16,135 bases of DNA, taken from positions 1-16,135 of the forward strand of contig DAOWFY010000121.1 in the NCBI GenBank assembly GCA_030637775.1, in the 5' to 3' direction. Source of the DNA: a bacterium (GTDB lineage Bacteria; Ratteibacteria; UBA8468). Of the stretch, positions 1 through 8,100 are shown in pieces. Each line of letters begins with the position of its first letter. Position 1 is the first letter of the stretch. Position numbers and translations under genes: made by a program. Under the pieces are notes generated by a model. It searched no databases. It was not told where the DNA came from and was given only the letters and a program-made list of their open reading frames with translations.

Positions 1-114
1 CAACTTTAGGACTCTACCTAAAATATCTTCATTGCTGAACCGCTGATCTAATTTCCCTATTAACCCTTTAATATCCTTGCTTATTTTCTCCGATGGTGGT
101 ATTCTATTATTCAT
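1..114 (-). CDS. N-terminal fragment of an unnamed protein, possibly an IS256-type transposase (runs off the window)
   Basis: Reading the minus strand, an ATG at 114-112 opens 38 codons without a stop up to the window edge. The peptide begins MNNRIPPSEKISKDIKGLIG and continues through KLDQRFSNEDILGRVLKL. The start is well supported: AAAAGGAG lies 8 nt before it. The peptide is soluble, basic and helical. Helical N-termini followed by a leucine-rich stretch of this kind occur in IS256/mutator-type transposases, and the paired hairpins just upstream (131-182) would suit an insertion-sequence end. No catalytic DDE region is inside the window, so the transposase reading is an inference. The gene diverges from the ACT-domain operon to its right. 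Confidence 0.4.
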   Translation of the reverse strand, partial: MNNRIPPSEKISKDIKGLIGKLDQRFSNEDILGRVLKL

Positions 115-130
115 TGTGAGGTCTCCTTTT

Positions 131-163
131 AGAGGGCTGTAACCCCTGTGGTTATGGCCCTCT
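131..163 (-). promoter_or_regulatory. Hairpin directly in front of the ribosome binding site of the left-edge gene
   Basis: AGAGGGC at 131-137 pairs with GCCCTCT at 157-163. After a 2-nt mismatch the stem continues as TAACC pairing with GGTTA around a 5-nt loop, giving 12 paired bases. On the minus strand the structure ends where the AAAAGGAG ribosome binding site of the gene at 114 begins. No T-run follows it, so it does not look like a terminator. A structure here could limit translation of read-through transcripts, as known for some transposase genes, but that role is inferred. Confidence 0.5.
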
Positions 164-165
164 CT

Positions 166-182
166 TAGGGGATTTTCCCCTA
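166..182. repeat. Short perfect inverted repeat (7-bp arms, 3-nt loop)
   Basis: TAGGGGA and TCCCCTA face each other across three Ts, making a compact GC-rich hairpin on either strand. It sits 3 nt beyond the larger hairpin at 131-163 in the divergent region before the ACT-domain operon. It could be part of an insertion-sequence end or a second stem of a leader RNA. The sequence alone does not decide. Confidence 0.45.
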
Positions 183-285
183 TTAACTTCTTTTTATTCT
201 TATAGGATACCTCACGCCCTAATCTTTTTCCAGATATTTTAAGACATTACCCTTTTTATACGGTTTAAAAAGTTGAGAAAATGAA

Positions 286-292
286 AGGAAGG
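286..292 (+). promoter_or_regulatory. Ribosome binding site that decides the ACT-protein start
   Basis: AGGAAGG lies just before the ATG at 296, with 6 nt between AGGA and the start. The in-frame ATG at 281 has only a weak purine stretch in front of it. This favours the shorter 92-residue product. Confidence 0.55.
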
Positions 293-295
293 CGT

Positions 296-574
296 ATGGC
301 TAAAAGTAAGGTGATTGTCACGGTAGTGGGGAAGAATCGGATAGGGGTTTTATCTGAAGTAACCACTGCCATTGCAGCCCTTGGTGGTAATATTATGGAT
401 ATTAGCCAGAAGATGCTATCCGGCTATTTCAACCTGATTATGATCGTGGATATCTCAAAGGCAAAGGTGAACCTGGCCGATTTTAAGGAAAAATTGGAGA
501 AATTGGAAGACAAAAAGGGCTACAAAATCAGCGTTCAGCATGAGAAAGTCTTCCATTATATGCACCGTATTTAA
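296..574 (+). CDS. ACT-domain regulatory protein, UPF0237 family
   Basis: This encodes a small single-domain ACT protein of 92 residues from ATG 296, or 97 from an in-frame ATG at 281. The N-terminal strand and turn (KVIVTVVGKNRIGVLSEVT) lead into the helix ending in the GGNIMDIS turn, the classic ligand-binding loop of ACT domains. The beta-alpha-beta-beta-alpha-beta fold fills most of the protein. ACT domains usually bind small ligands such as amino acids as dimers; the UPF0237 ligand is not established. The next gene starts 12 nt downstream and encodes the UPF0210 protein. This pair is conserved across many bacteria and archaea, including Streptococcus pneumoniae, so a regulator-partner relationship is likely. 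Family assignment is firm; the cellular role is unknown. Confidence 0.88.
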   Translation: MAKSKVIVTVVGKNRIGVLSEVTTAIAALGGNIMDISQKMLSGYFNLIMIVDISKAKVNLADFKEKLEKLEDKKGYKISVQHEKVFHYMHRI

Positions 575-586
575 TAAGGGGAGAAA

Positions 587-1957
587 ATGGAGATAGGTTC
601 AGAAGAGATATTGGAAACCATCCGGATGGTTGAGCTACAGAACCTGGATATTAGAGCGGTAACGATATCCATAAATCTTTTAGATTGTAGCCATTCAGAT
701 ATAAAAGATTTACAGTCTAAGATAACACAAAAAATAGTAAAATATGCCAAGAGTTTGGTTAAGGTTTGCCAGGAAATTGAATCCATCTATGGCATCCCTA
801 TTGTCAATGAACGCATTGCGGTCACGCCAATTTCTCTGGTTGGGGCCAGTTGCAATGTAAAGAATTATGTCCCGATAGCAAAAACTTTGGATGAAGCGGC
901 TAAAAAGGTAGGAGTGGACTTTATCGGTGGATTTTCTGCTTTGGTAGAGAAAGGTCTTACTAAAAGCGATCTGAAACTTATTGACTCTATTCCAGAGGCC
1001 CTTGCCTCTACCGATTTTGTCTGTAGTAGCGTTAATGTTGCGGCCACAAAGGTTGGAATAAATATGGATGCGGTGATCAGGATGGGCAGGATTATCAAGG
1101 AAACGGCTGAATTAACGGCTAAAAATAATGGTATCGGCTGCGCCAAGTTAGGTGTATTTGCTAATCTTCCCGGGGATGTTCCCTTTATGCCGGGGGCTAT
1201 CCACGGAGTTGGCCAGAGCGAATGCGTTATTAATGTTGGAGTAAGTGGTCCCGGGGTGGTGAAGTCAGTTTTGGGAAAAATGGCAGATGCCAATTTAAAT
1301 GAAATGGCAGAAGTGATAAAGAAAACCTCCTTCAAAATCACCCGTATGGGAGAATTAGTTGGAAGAGAGGTAGCAGAAAAATTGAAGGTTGAGTTTGGTA
1401 GCGTTGACCTTTCGCTTGCTCCTACCACTAAAGTGGGAGATAGTATTGCTCAGATTTTAGAGTTAATGGGTCTGGAGGTCTGTGGCACCCACGGAACAAC
1501 CGCCGCATTAGCTCTTCTTACCGATGCGGTAAAGAAGGGAGGGGCAATGGCTTCTTCCTCGATAGGAGGTTTCAGCGGCGCCTTTATCCCTGTCTGTGAG
1601 GATAGAGGGATGGTTGAGGCGGTGAGAAAAGGAGCAATTGGTCTGGATAAGTTGGAGGCAATGACATCCGTTTGCGCGGTTGGTTTAGATATGGTCGTTG
1701 TTCCCGGGAATAGTTCAGAGGAAACAATCTCGGCCATTATCGCTGATGAGATGGTTATCGGGGTGATCAATAATAAAACCACGGGAGTAAGGATTATTCC
1801 CGCTCCGGGAAAAAAGGCAGGAGAAAAAGTAAAATTTGTTGGCCACAAAGGGCTTTTAGGAGAAGGGATCGTGATGCCGGTGAATAAATATGGTGCAAAG
1901 AAGTTTATTCAGCGCGGTGGAAAAATTCCTGCCCCCTTGCGAAGCTTAGGGAATTGA
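587..1957 (+). CDS. PFL-like protein, UPF0210/DUF711 family
   Basis: This is a full-length member of the UPF0210 (DUF711) family at 456 residues, close to the usual length of about 450. It is recognised from the N-terminal [20 protein letters not shown] segment, the [17 protein letters not shown] block, the [20 protein letters not shown] region and the glycine-rich [17 protein letters not shown] stretch. Members have a fold related to pyruvate formate-lyase, but no established reaction. I see no glycyl-radical motif. The start is supported by AAGGGGAGAAA before the ATG. It follows the ACT gene by 12 nt, and its stop is 2 nt before the methyltransferase-family start, so it sits inside an operon. 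Cytoplasmic; no signal peptide or membrane segment. Confidence 0.9.
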   Translation: MEIGSEEILETIRMVELQNLDIRAVTISINLLDCSHSDIKDLQSKITQKIVKYAKSLVKVCQEIESIYGIPIVNERIAVTPISLVGASCNVKNYVPIAKTLDEAAKKVGVDFIGGFSALVEKGLTKSDLKLIDSIPEALASTDFVCSSVNVAATKVGINMDAVIRMGRIIKETAELTAKNNGIGCAKLGVFANLPGDVPFMPGAIHGVGQSECVINVGVSGPGVVKSVLGKMADANLNEMAEVIKKTSFKITRMGELVGREVAEKLKVEFGSVDLSLAPTTKVGDSIAQILELMGLEVCGTHGTTAALALLTDAVKKGGAMASSSIGGFSGAFIPVCEDRGMVEAVRKGAIGLDKLEAMTSVCAVGLDMVVVPGNSSEETISAIIADEMVIGVINNKTTGVRIIPAPGKKAGEKVKFVGHKGLLGEGIVMPVNKYGAKKFIQRGGKIPAPLRSLGN

Positions 1958-1959
1958 AA

Positions 1960-2885
1960 ATGAACCATCGAGAAAGAGTTTTAGCCTCCTTGCAGCATAA
2001 AGAGCCGGATAGAATCCCCATAGATTTAGGGGGGATGGATTCTACCGGAATTGTGGGTATAGCCTATAACAGGCTCAAGAAATATTTAGGAATAAAAGGA
2101 GGGAGAACCCAGATTTTTGACCCAATTAATCCACCTTTATCGAGACCTTTGACTATCCCTCCTATTGGGATGAAAATTACTCAGATTTAGAAAGGAAAAC
2201 AAAACATCTTTATGAAAATACCGACTATACTTTGATGGGAAATTTTGCCCCGCACATCTTCGCTGCGGGTTAGATATTAGGAGGATTTAAGCAATTTATG
2301 GTTGACCTGATCAGCAATCAGAAAATTGCTCGATGTATTATGGAAAATTTAGTTAACACCTTTATTGAAAGATTTAACAGATATAACGCGGCTATTGGAA
2401 AGTATATTCAGATTATCAACGTTAATGATGATTTGGGTATGCAGGATGGACCCCAGATTTCGCCAGCATCATACCGAAAAATGGTCAAACCCTATCAAAA
2501 AAGGCTTTATCAACATATCAAGAAAAATTCAAACCTTTACCTTTTTCTCCATACCGATGGCTCGGTTTACGAATTCATCCCCGACTTTATTGAGATGGGA
2601 GTTGATATTCTCAACCCGGTTCAGTTTACTGCCAAGGATATGGGACTTGAAAAATTAAAAAAAGAGTTTGGTAGAGATATAAGTTTCTGGGGAGGGGGCT
2701 GCGATACGCAAAATGCTCTTCCTTCCGCTACTCCTCAGGAGGTCAAAAAACATGTAAGGGAATGCATATCTATTCTTGCCCCTGGTGGAGGGTTTGTTTT
2801 TAACCAGATACATAATATCCAGGCCGATGTTCCCCCGGAGAATATCATGGCGATGTATGAAGCGGTGAAGGAATATAGTTATTGA
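1960..2885 (+). pseudogene. Broken uroporphyrinogen-decarboxylase-family (methyltransferase-like) gene
   Basis: The gene opens well at ATG 1960 (MNHRERVLASLQHKEPDRIP, a typical start of UroD-family methyltransferase-like proteins), with AGGGA about 9 nt upstream. This frame ends at the TAG at 2188. The rest of the family homology is in another frame from about 2130 (STFIETFDYPSYWDE...) to 2885, and is interrupted by an in-frame TAG at 2271-2273 between FAPHIFAAG and ILGGFKQFM. The C-terminal part is well preserved, including HTDGSVYEFIPDFIEMG, NPVQF and FWGGGCDTQ. The remaining sequence encodes about 308 residues where relatives usually have 340-390, so a segment near 2115-2135 was probably lost together with the frame. 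Relatives act in corrinoid or cofactor-linked methyl transfer or in heme synthesis; this copy is most likely inactive. TAG is an ordinary stop elsewhere in the window, which argues against recoding. Confidence 0.85.
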
Positions 2886-2901
2886 AAAAAGAGGAAAACC
2901 T

Positions 2902-4137
2902 ATGCCTTTAGATAAGATAGAGAAATGGGTATCGGAAAGATTAGTCCAGCTTGAGGAAAAAGGCAGCCTTAAAGGTAAAGAATTGGTAATAAGAGAGATA
3001 AAGAAATCTTCAGGAACCAGAGGTTCGAGATATTTTGTGGAAGGCGAGGGTGATAAAGAGTTTATGAAGATGAACTCCAACTCTTACCTGGGGATGTCCT
3101 TAAAGAAAGAGGTAATAGAAGCGGAGAAGGAGGCGACAGAAAAATTTGGGGTAGGACCGGGAGCGGTGCGTTTCATCCACGGGACCTTTAAACCCCATGT
3201 AGAGTTAGAAAAAAGGTTAGCCGAGTTTCACCAAAGGGAAGCCTGTATGCTCTTTAGTTCGGCATACGCTGCCGTCTGCGGGATTCTCTCCCCTCTGATT
3301 TCTCCCGAGACGATAGTAATAAGTGATGAACTGAATCATAACTGTATCATTAATGGTCTTAGACTTTCTAAACCAAAGGACAAGAAAATATATGCTCATT
3401 TAAATATGAAGGAGTTGAAGAATAAGATAGAAGAATGTTTAGGAAATTGCCAACGGGTTATCATCGTCACCGATGGAGTATTCAGTATGAGAGGAGATTA
3501 CCCTGACCTTAAAGAATTGATGAATTTAGCTAAAAAATACCACCCCGAATTTAAGGAAGGTGTTTTTACCATTGTGGACGATTCCCATGGGGTAGGTGCC
3601 TTTGGAGAGAGAGGAAGAGGCACCTGTGAGGTCACCGGCGAAGATGGGGTGGATATATTAGTCTCTACTTTGGGTAAGGCATTGGGAGTAAATGGGGGGT
3701 ATGTGGTAACCAATACCAAAATCGTGGAATACCTGAGGGAAACCGCTCCCTTTTATATCTACTCTAATCCTATTACCCCCTCAGAAGCAAGCGCCGCCAT
3801 AAAAGCCCTGGAAATTCTGGATAGCGAAAAGGGCCAGAAGATGCTACGTAATTTGAAGGAAATGACCCTTTATTTTAAGGAAGGACTGATTAATCTGGGG
3901 TATGAGACGATAAGAGGAGAGCACCCTATTGTCGCACTGATAGTGCGGGATACGCAGGAGACAATAAAATTGGTCAATTACCTCAAAGAGCGGGGAATCT
4001 TAGCGGTGGGTTTGAAATACCCGGTAGTTCCCCGAGGCGATGAATGTATCAGATTCCAGATCTCCGCCGACCATACCAGAGATGATTTAGATTGTGTGCT
4101 CGGCGTTTTAGGAGCAAAAAAATGGAAGGAAAATTAG
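2902..4137 (+). CDS. kbl: Alpha-oxoamine synthase, probable glycine C-acetyltransferase (2-amino-3-ketobutyrate CoA ligase) type
   Basis: This is a PLP-dependent fold-type I enzyme of 411 residues that condenses an amino acid with an acyl-CoA. Visible residues fit the family: His146 in SDELNHNCIING stacks on the PLP ring, Asp226 and His229 lie in VDDSHGVGAFGERGRG, and Lys259 in VSTLGKALGVNGGYV forms the Schiff base. The C-terminal KYPVVPRGDECIRFQISADHT block resembles Kbl more than BioF. An N-terminal extension of about 45 residues precedes the MNSNSYLGMS motif. GAGGAAAA precedes the ATG. The dehydrogenase downstream overlaps it by 16 nt, so the two are probably translationally coupled. E. 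coli has a comparable kbl-tdh pair, but that dehydrogenase is of a different family. Acyl-CoA and amino-acid specificity cannot be read from sequence; AONS- or SPT-like activity remains possible. Confidence 0.82.
   Translation: MPLDKIEKWVSERLVQLEEKGSLKGKELVIREIKKSSGTRGSRYFVEGEGDKEFMKMNSNSYLGMSLKKEVIEAEKEATEKFGVGPGAVRFIHGTFKPHVELEKRLAEFHQREACMLFSSAYAAVCGILSPLISPETIVISDELNHNCIINGLRLSKPKDKKIYAHLNMKELKNKIEECLGNCQRVIIVTDGVFSMRGDYPDLKELMNLAKKYHPEFKEGVFTIVDDSHGVGAFGERGRGTCEVTGEDGVDILVSTLGKALGVNGGYVVTNTKIVEYLRETAPFYIYSNPITPSEASAAIKALEILDSEKGQKMLRNLKEMTLYFKEGLINLGYETIRGEHPIVALIVRDTQETIKLVNYLKERGILAVGLKYPVVPRGDECIRFQISADHTRDDLDCVLGVLGAKKWKEN
4110..4114 (+). promoter_or_regulatory. Ribosome binding site inside the synthase gene that sets the dehydrogenase start
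   Basis: AGGAG sits 7 nt before the ATG at 4122, within the last codons of the alpha-oxoamine synthase gene. It selects this ATG over an in-frame TTG at 4092 and implies translational coupling of the two genes. Confidence 0.65.
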
Positions 4138-4877
4138 AGGGAAAGGTAGCCATTGTCACCGGAGCGGCTCAGGGAATGGGGGAATCGGTGGCTAAACTTT
4201 TTGCTCAGGAAAGGGCTGAAGTTGTTGTCAATGATATCAATGAGGAAAAAGCAAAGAAAGTAGCGGGGGAAATTAAATCCCAGGGTAAAGAAGCGTTAGC
4301 CATCAGAGCGGATGTAAGCAACGGCAAAGAAGTTTCCCAGCTGGTAGAGAAAACTGTTGAAGAATTTGGCACGATTCATATCCTCATTAATAATGCCGGG
4401 ATTCTGAGGTCAAGCAAGGTGGATGAAATCGGTGAGGAGGAATGGAATTTGGTAATTAATGTTAACTTAAAGGGAACATTTCTTTGCTCCAAGGCGGTTC
4501 TCCCGATAATGAAGAAAAATAGGTATGGAAGGATAGTTAATTTTTCCTCCTCGGCGGGAAGAAGTGTGAGCACCTTAGGCGGCGCCCATTATACCGCGGC
4601 CAAAGCCGGAATCCTTGGCTTTACCCGACAATTGGCAAAGGAGGTAGCCGCTGATGGAATTAATGTGAATGCTGTATGCCCTGGTCTCATTGATACCGAG
4701 ATGGTGGGAGCAAACTGCCCTCCGGAGAAATTAAGGGATTACGAGAGAAGTTTTCCTATTCCTCGCTTGGGAAAACCGGAAGAGGTGGCGAGTCTGGTTC
4801 TTTTTTTAGTTTCCGATAGAGCCTCCTATATTACCGGCGCCTCCTTAGATATCAATGGTGGCGACCTGATGATTTAA
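4122..4877 (+). CDS. Classical short-chain dehydrogenase/reductase (SDR), FabG-like
   Basis: This is a cytoplasmic oxidoreductase of 251 residues, normal for classical SDRs. The Rossmann motif TGAAQGMG is at 13-20, NNAG at 90-93, and the catalytic set is Asn113, Ser144, Tyr157 and Lys161 (YTAAK). Asp38 at the end of the second strand favours NAD(H) over NADP(H). The C-terminal PEEVASLVLFLVSDRASYITGASLDINGG block is typical of the family. The ATG at 4122 is chosen because AGGAG precedes it and the protein then begins as SDRs usually do. It is the last gene of the plus-strand operon, overlapping the synthase gene by 16 nt. The substrate is unknown; a keto-amine made by the neighbouring synthase is a reasonable guess, and general FabG-type activity cannot be excluded. 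Confidence 0.88.
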   Translation: MEGKLEGKVAIVTGAAQGMGESVAKLFAQERAEVVVNDINEEKAKKVAGEIKSQGKEALAIRADVSNGKEVSQLVEKTVEEFGTIHILINNAGILRSSKVDEIGEEEWNLVINVNLKGTFLCSKAVLPIMKKNRYGRIVNFSSSAGRSVSTLGGAHYTAAKAGILGFTRQLAKEVAADGINVNAVCPGLIDTEMVGANCPPEKLRDYERSFPIPRLGKPEEVASLVLFLVSDRASYITGASLDINGGDLMI

Positions 4878-4911
4878 TAGAGCTAACATATTCATATTAT
4901 TTTATGCTATA

Positions 4912-4940
4912 ATGGTTACTACAAAATAGTAGCCATTTTT
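4912..4940 (+). terminator. Rho-independent terminator of the plus-strand operon
   Basis: ATGGTTACTA at 4912-4921 pairs with TAGTAGCCAT at 4927-4936, ten pairs including one G-U, around a CAAAA loop. A run of five Ts ends the structure at 4940. It lies 34 nt after the dehydrogenase stop, as expected for the end of the operon. Confidence 0.75.
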
Positions 4941-4956
4941 ACTATAAGGAGGCTTC

Positions 4957-5001
4957 GTGCTCAGGTATATTTATCGGCGTTTCCTTCATTTCTTCCCTTA
5001 G
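4957..5001 (+). pseudogene. Possible remnant of the start of a DppB-type ABC transporter permease
   Basis: A strong ribosome binding site (AAGGAGG, 4946-4952) is followed 4 nt later by GTG and 14 codons reading MLRYIYRRFLHFFP, then TAG. Permeases of peptide-type ABC importers very often begin with MLRYI-x-RR followed by hydrophobic residues and a proline. No continuation of a permease is visible in any frame before 5198. The simplest reading is a gene cut off after its first codons by a rearrangement, but so short a match can also be chance. Confidence 0.3.
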
Positions 5002-5160
5002 TCATCTGAGCCCGTTCAATAGAACTAAATCGGTGGGCATCAACGGGTTAAAACCACATCTTCTTCTCCCTTCACTGCAACTACCTAAATCTTCAAAATT
5101 GGTAGCTTGCTCAAGGATATAGAAAAATCCTCTTCCGAAAACCCCTAAAAATCGATCCAT
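5002..5160 (-). other. Region between the converging blocks, holding an unassigned 52-codon open frame
   Basis: Between the terminator at 4940 and the stop of the giant gene at 5199 there is no recognisable intact gene. On the minus strand an ATG at 5160 opens 52 codons ending at the TGA at 5004-5002. The product starts MDRFLGVFGRGFFYILEQ and ends LMPTDLVLLNGLR. Its ribosome binding site is weak and I recognise no family. CCCGTT and AACGGG form a 6-bp inverted repeat with a loop of about 25 nt near 5010-5050. The frame could be a piece of an unknown mobile or repeated element, or chance. Confidence 0.25.
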
Positions 5161-5198
5161 TTTTGCTCTTTTCGTATCTATATGGTGTTAGACGATAA

Positions 5199-8100
5199 TC
5201 ACTCGAATATCATTTCCCACCACTCGCTATAATTCTCCCATACGCCGTATTTGCTTATTGGAATACTTGCTGAATATTCTACTCGGTCAAGATAAATTGA
5301 GCTCTCGCATCTGGCAAATGCAATCATCCATCTGTCCCCTTTTTGTGGAAAAGGCGATATATTCCTGAAAGTGAAATTTTTTAATGGAATCTTTATTTCA
5401 ATTGACCAGTATTTATCTTTGTCTGACCAGTCATTAATTGTTCCATCTACATGGAAAGCACACAAAAGTCCTTTAGCATTCCATGCTTTCCTTGTCACCA
5501 CTCTATATCCTGAGGTGTTGGGCAAGCCTCGTTTATCCAGGCCATCCCATATTGTACCCAAAGGACTAAATTCAAATTCATATATGAATCTTTTAGCTGT
5601 ATTCGGTCTTACAAATACTTCAAAAGCGTCTTCATTATATATTGGATCATCTCGTTGTGTGAGATTTCCTACAATATCCTCATCATACATCTTTGCCCCA
5701 AAATACAAATACTCATTATCCCACATAGAATATACTTTTGTTTGATACTTGGCATGTCCCAATTTCTTAGACTTAAAAAATGTCTCGGTAATCAGCTTGT
5801 CTTTCCAGATAGCATCGTTTAGCTTTCCATCAAAAATTAGTTCTCCATCTTTTCTGTGGCAGACAGATACGTTCTGTTGTTCATCTGCGTGAGTTGTGCT
5901 AACGAAGGAGACTCTAAACATTTTGGTGTCTGAACACCCGGTGGCAACATCACGCACTTCTATTTTCCAATTCCCAGTTTTGTCATTCAGTGCTAATGGA
6001 ATTATCCCTTCAGCTTTGCCCATGTCCAGATTAATGTTTCGGCAATAATGTCTTTGCATATTTCCTTCAGGGTCAAATACTTCAATTCGTATAACATGAC
6101 GGTCAGAGGTTTTCATGGTTATAGAATATAAAAGCTCTTCGCCTAATGATGCCTCTGATTTCATCTGCAGTTTTAATCCTGACACTTTCTCTGGCAGTAT
6201 AGCCCATAACCCCGCCATACCAGGCTTCAAGTTTGTTTTTATCTTGTCACTATATCCGGAAAATCTCCCGGCGCGAACGTCATAAACATATCCTATGGCC
6301 GGAAGTATTATTTGAGCTTTCTGCCTTTTTATCTTTGGAGAATGGTGTCTGAGTAAACCCACATATTTCATATTTCCATCCGTAAATATTGCCAGCTCTC
6401 CTTCATAAACTTCTCCTGTGCTTGTTGTAACATAAAATTCAGGTTTTATGCTTAATTCTTTCAATCTTTTTGCGAAAAGTGCTCTCATGGCTGAAGCATC
6501 GGTATTGCCACTCTTATATCTTGAGATATCTCTGCCTATGACCACTGCCCTTTCTCCAATGAACCTTTCCCATTTCGAATCCTCAATTGGCTTTCCATGC
6601 TCATCATAGATGCCTGGTACTATATCAGCAATAACCTTCCCACCATGTTCTACAAATGAACAAATCTGCTCTTTTTCCTGGCCGGAAAGTGCTATGGAAC
6701 AGGGAAGTATCAGCAGTCTATAATTCTCCCTCTCCAGAATACCTTGTTTCAATTGTTCATAAGAAATAAATCTATATTGATAATTTAGATCTTCCAGGAT
6801 CCTGATAAAATCATATTGGCTATCATTGGGATTGCCGTATTTTGAATAATATGTTGCTGCATGTAAACTTGGCTGGGAATACAAAATTGCTATTCCTCCT
6901 GAATCACGTCTGCATCCAAGTAGAAGTTTGCCTATCCCTGATTTTATCTCCAATGCTTCTTCGGAACTTGCCTTAAGTATTGGAAAAGGCTTGAATGAAG
7001 CAGGATTCATTGCGTCCTCAGCCTGAACGTTGCTGGTAAATGATGTAATAGTATTAAACCACCAGATGCTGTTCATTTCATGGAAAAGCACATACCATGG
7101 CTCCCAATGGGCATATTCAACAAACCTTGTTAAATGATTATACCCCCCATACCATCTGCCTGTCCTTGCTTCCTCCCTATGGAATGACCTCAATATCTCT
7201 GCCTGCAAATGGTCTGGATATATTCCCCATAAGTCTAAAACTCGGGATAACTTCCACCAGTCATACCCGGTAAAACTTGTTATGTCAAAACCCCCATCAA
7301 ATCCGACCAGAGCATCCGGATCTATGCCTTTGATTGTTTCTTTCCCTGTCTTATGAATATTTAAAAATACATTCTCCATATGCATCCTGAAATCCACCCA
7401 TCTGGCTGGCTGGTTTAGTTTTCTTGCCTCTTCTAAAGGGATAGGTTCTATCTCATCCCATGAATTATAAGCTGTATCCCATTCCCTATTTAAGGCTTCA
7501 ATGTTTTTGTAAATCCTTTTTATATACTCCCTGAAACCGTCTTTGCAACTTTTAGAAAAACATACTTCGTGGTCATTTATTGACAAATCATTCTCATCTC
7601 CCAGGGAATAAGCGACTGGCGCAAAGGGACTGGTTGCCTGTGCTATTTTTCTTAATCTTTCTTGCTGAGCTTCTATATATTTCTGATTACTCAAGCAGGA
7701 CATTCTCTCATGGCACGGTCCTTTAGTTGTCTTACCTATTGCGTAGCGGGTCATGTATGGTATTATATGAAAGCCTGCTGTTGCAGCTGCCCATGATTGC
7801 ATCCATGATGTTCTATAACCTCCATAAGAACTATCAACTCCAAGTTTATATAATTCCCTGCGTGCATAGTGCCAGAGATATTCATTGGGAAAGATCCCCC
7901 AGCACACAAAACCAAAGTCGTCTCTTGGATAAAAAACTTTCACAGGAATGAAAGTCTCAAAACGGCTTAATTTCTGCTTATTGTTATAAAGAACGACTTT
8001 AGCCTTTATCAGGTTGCTCAAAGGATGCGATAGGACAATTTCAGTTTTAGCTGTATCTCTATCCGGCAGGATATTCTCACTTATATCAGCAATAAGTCTT

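Noticed and set aside
183-280. Promoter for the ACT operon
   Set aside because: The AT-rich sequence offers several TA-rich hexamers but no pair with proper spacing stood out, so I do not call one.
865-1848. Long minus-strand open frames opposite the UPF0210 gene
   Set aside because: They lie fully inside a well-supported gene and their proteins are low-complexity mirrors rich in Ser, Thr, Ile and Pro, with no family resemblance.
2271-2273. Pyrrolysine-encoded methyltransferase
   Set aside because: The UroD-like family is not a known pyrrolysine family, TAG ends several normal genes here, and the same gene has a separate frame break.
2365-2658. Plus-strand open frame inside the methyltransferase pseudogene
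   Set aside because: It overlaps the better frame that carries recognisable UroD-family sequence; this frame shows none.
4908-4913. TATAAT matching a -10 promoter element after the dehydrogenase
   Set aside because: No acceptable -35 hexamer lies 15-19 nt upstream and the site runs into the terminator stem, so it is probably chance in AT-rich sequence.
5010-5050. CCCGTT/AACGGG hairpin as a terminator for the minus-strand giant gene
   Set aside because: The loop is long and no T-run follows on the minus strand. The stop is also about 150 nt upstream.
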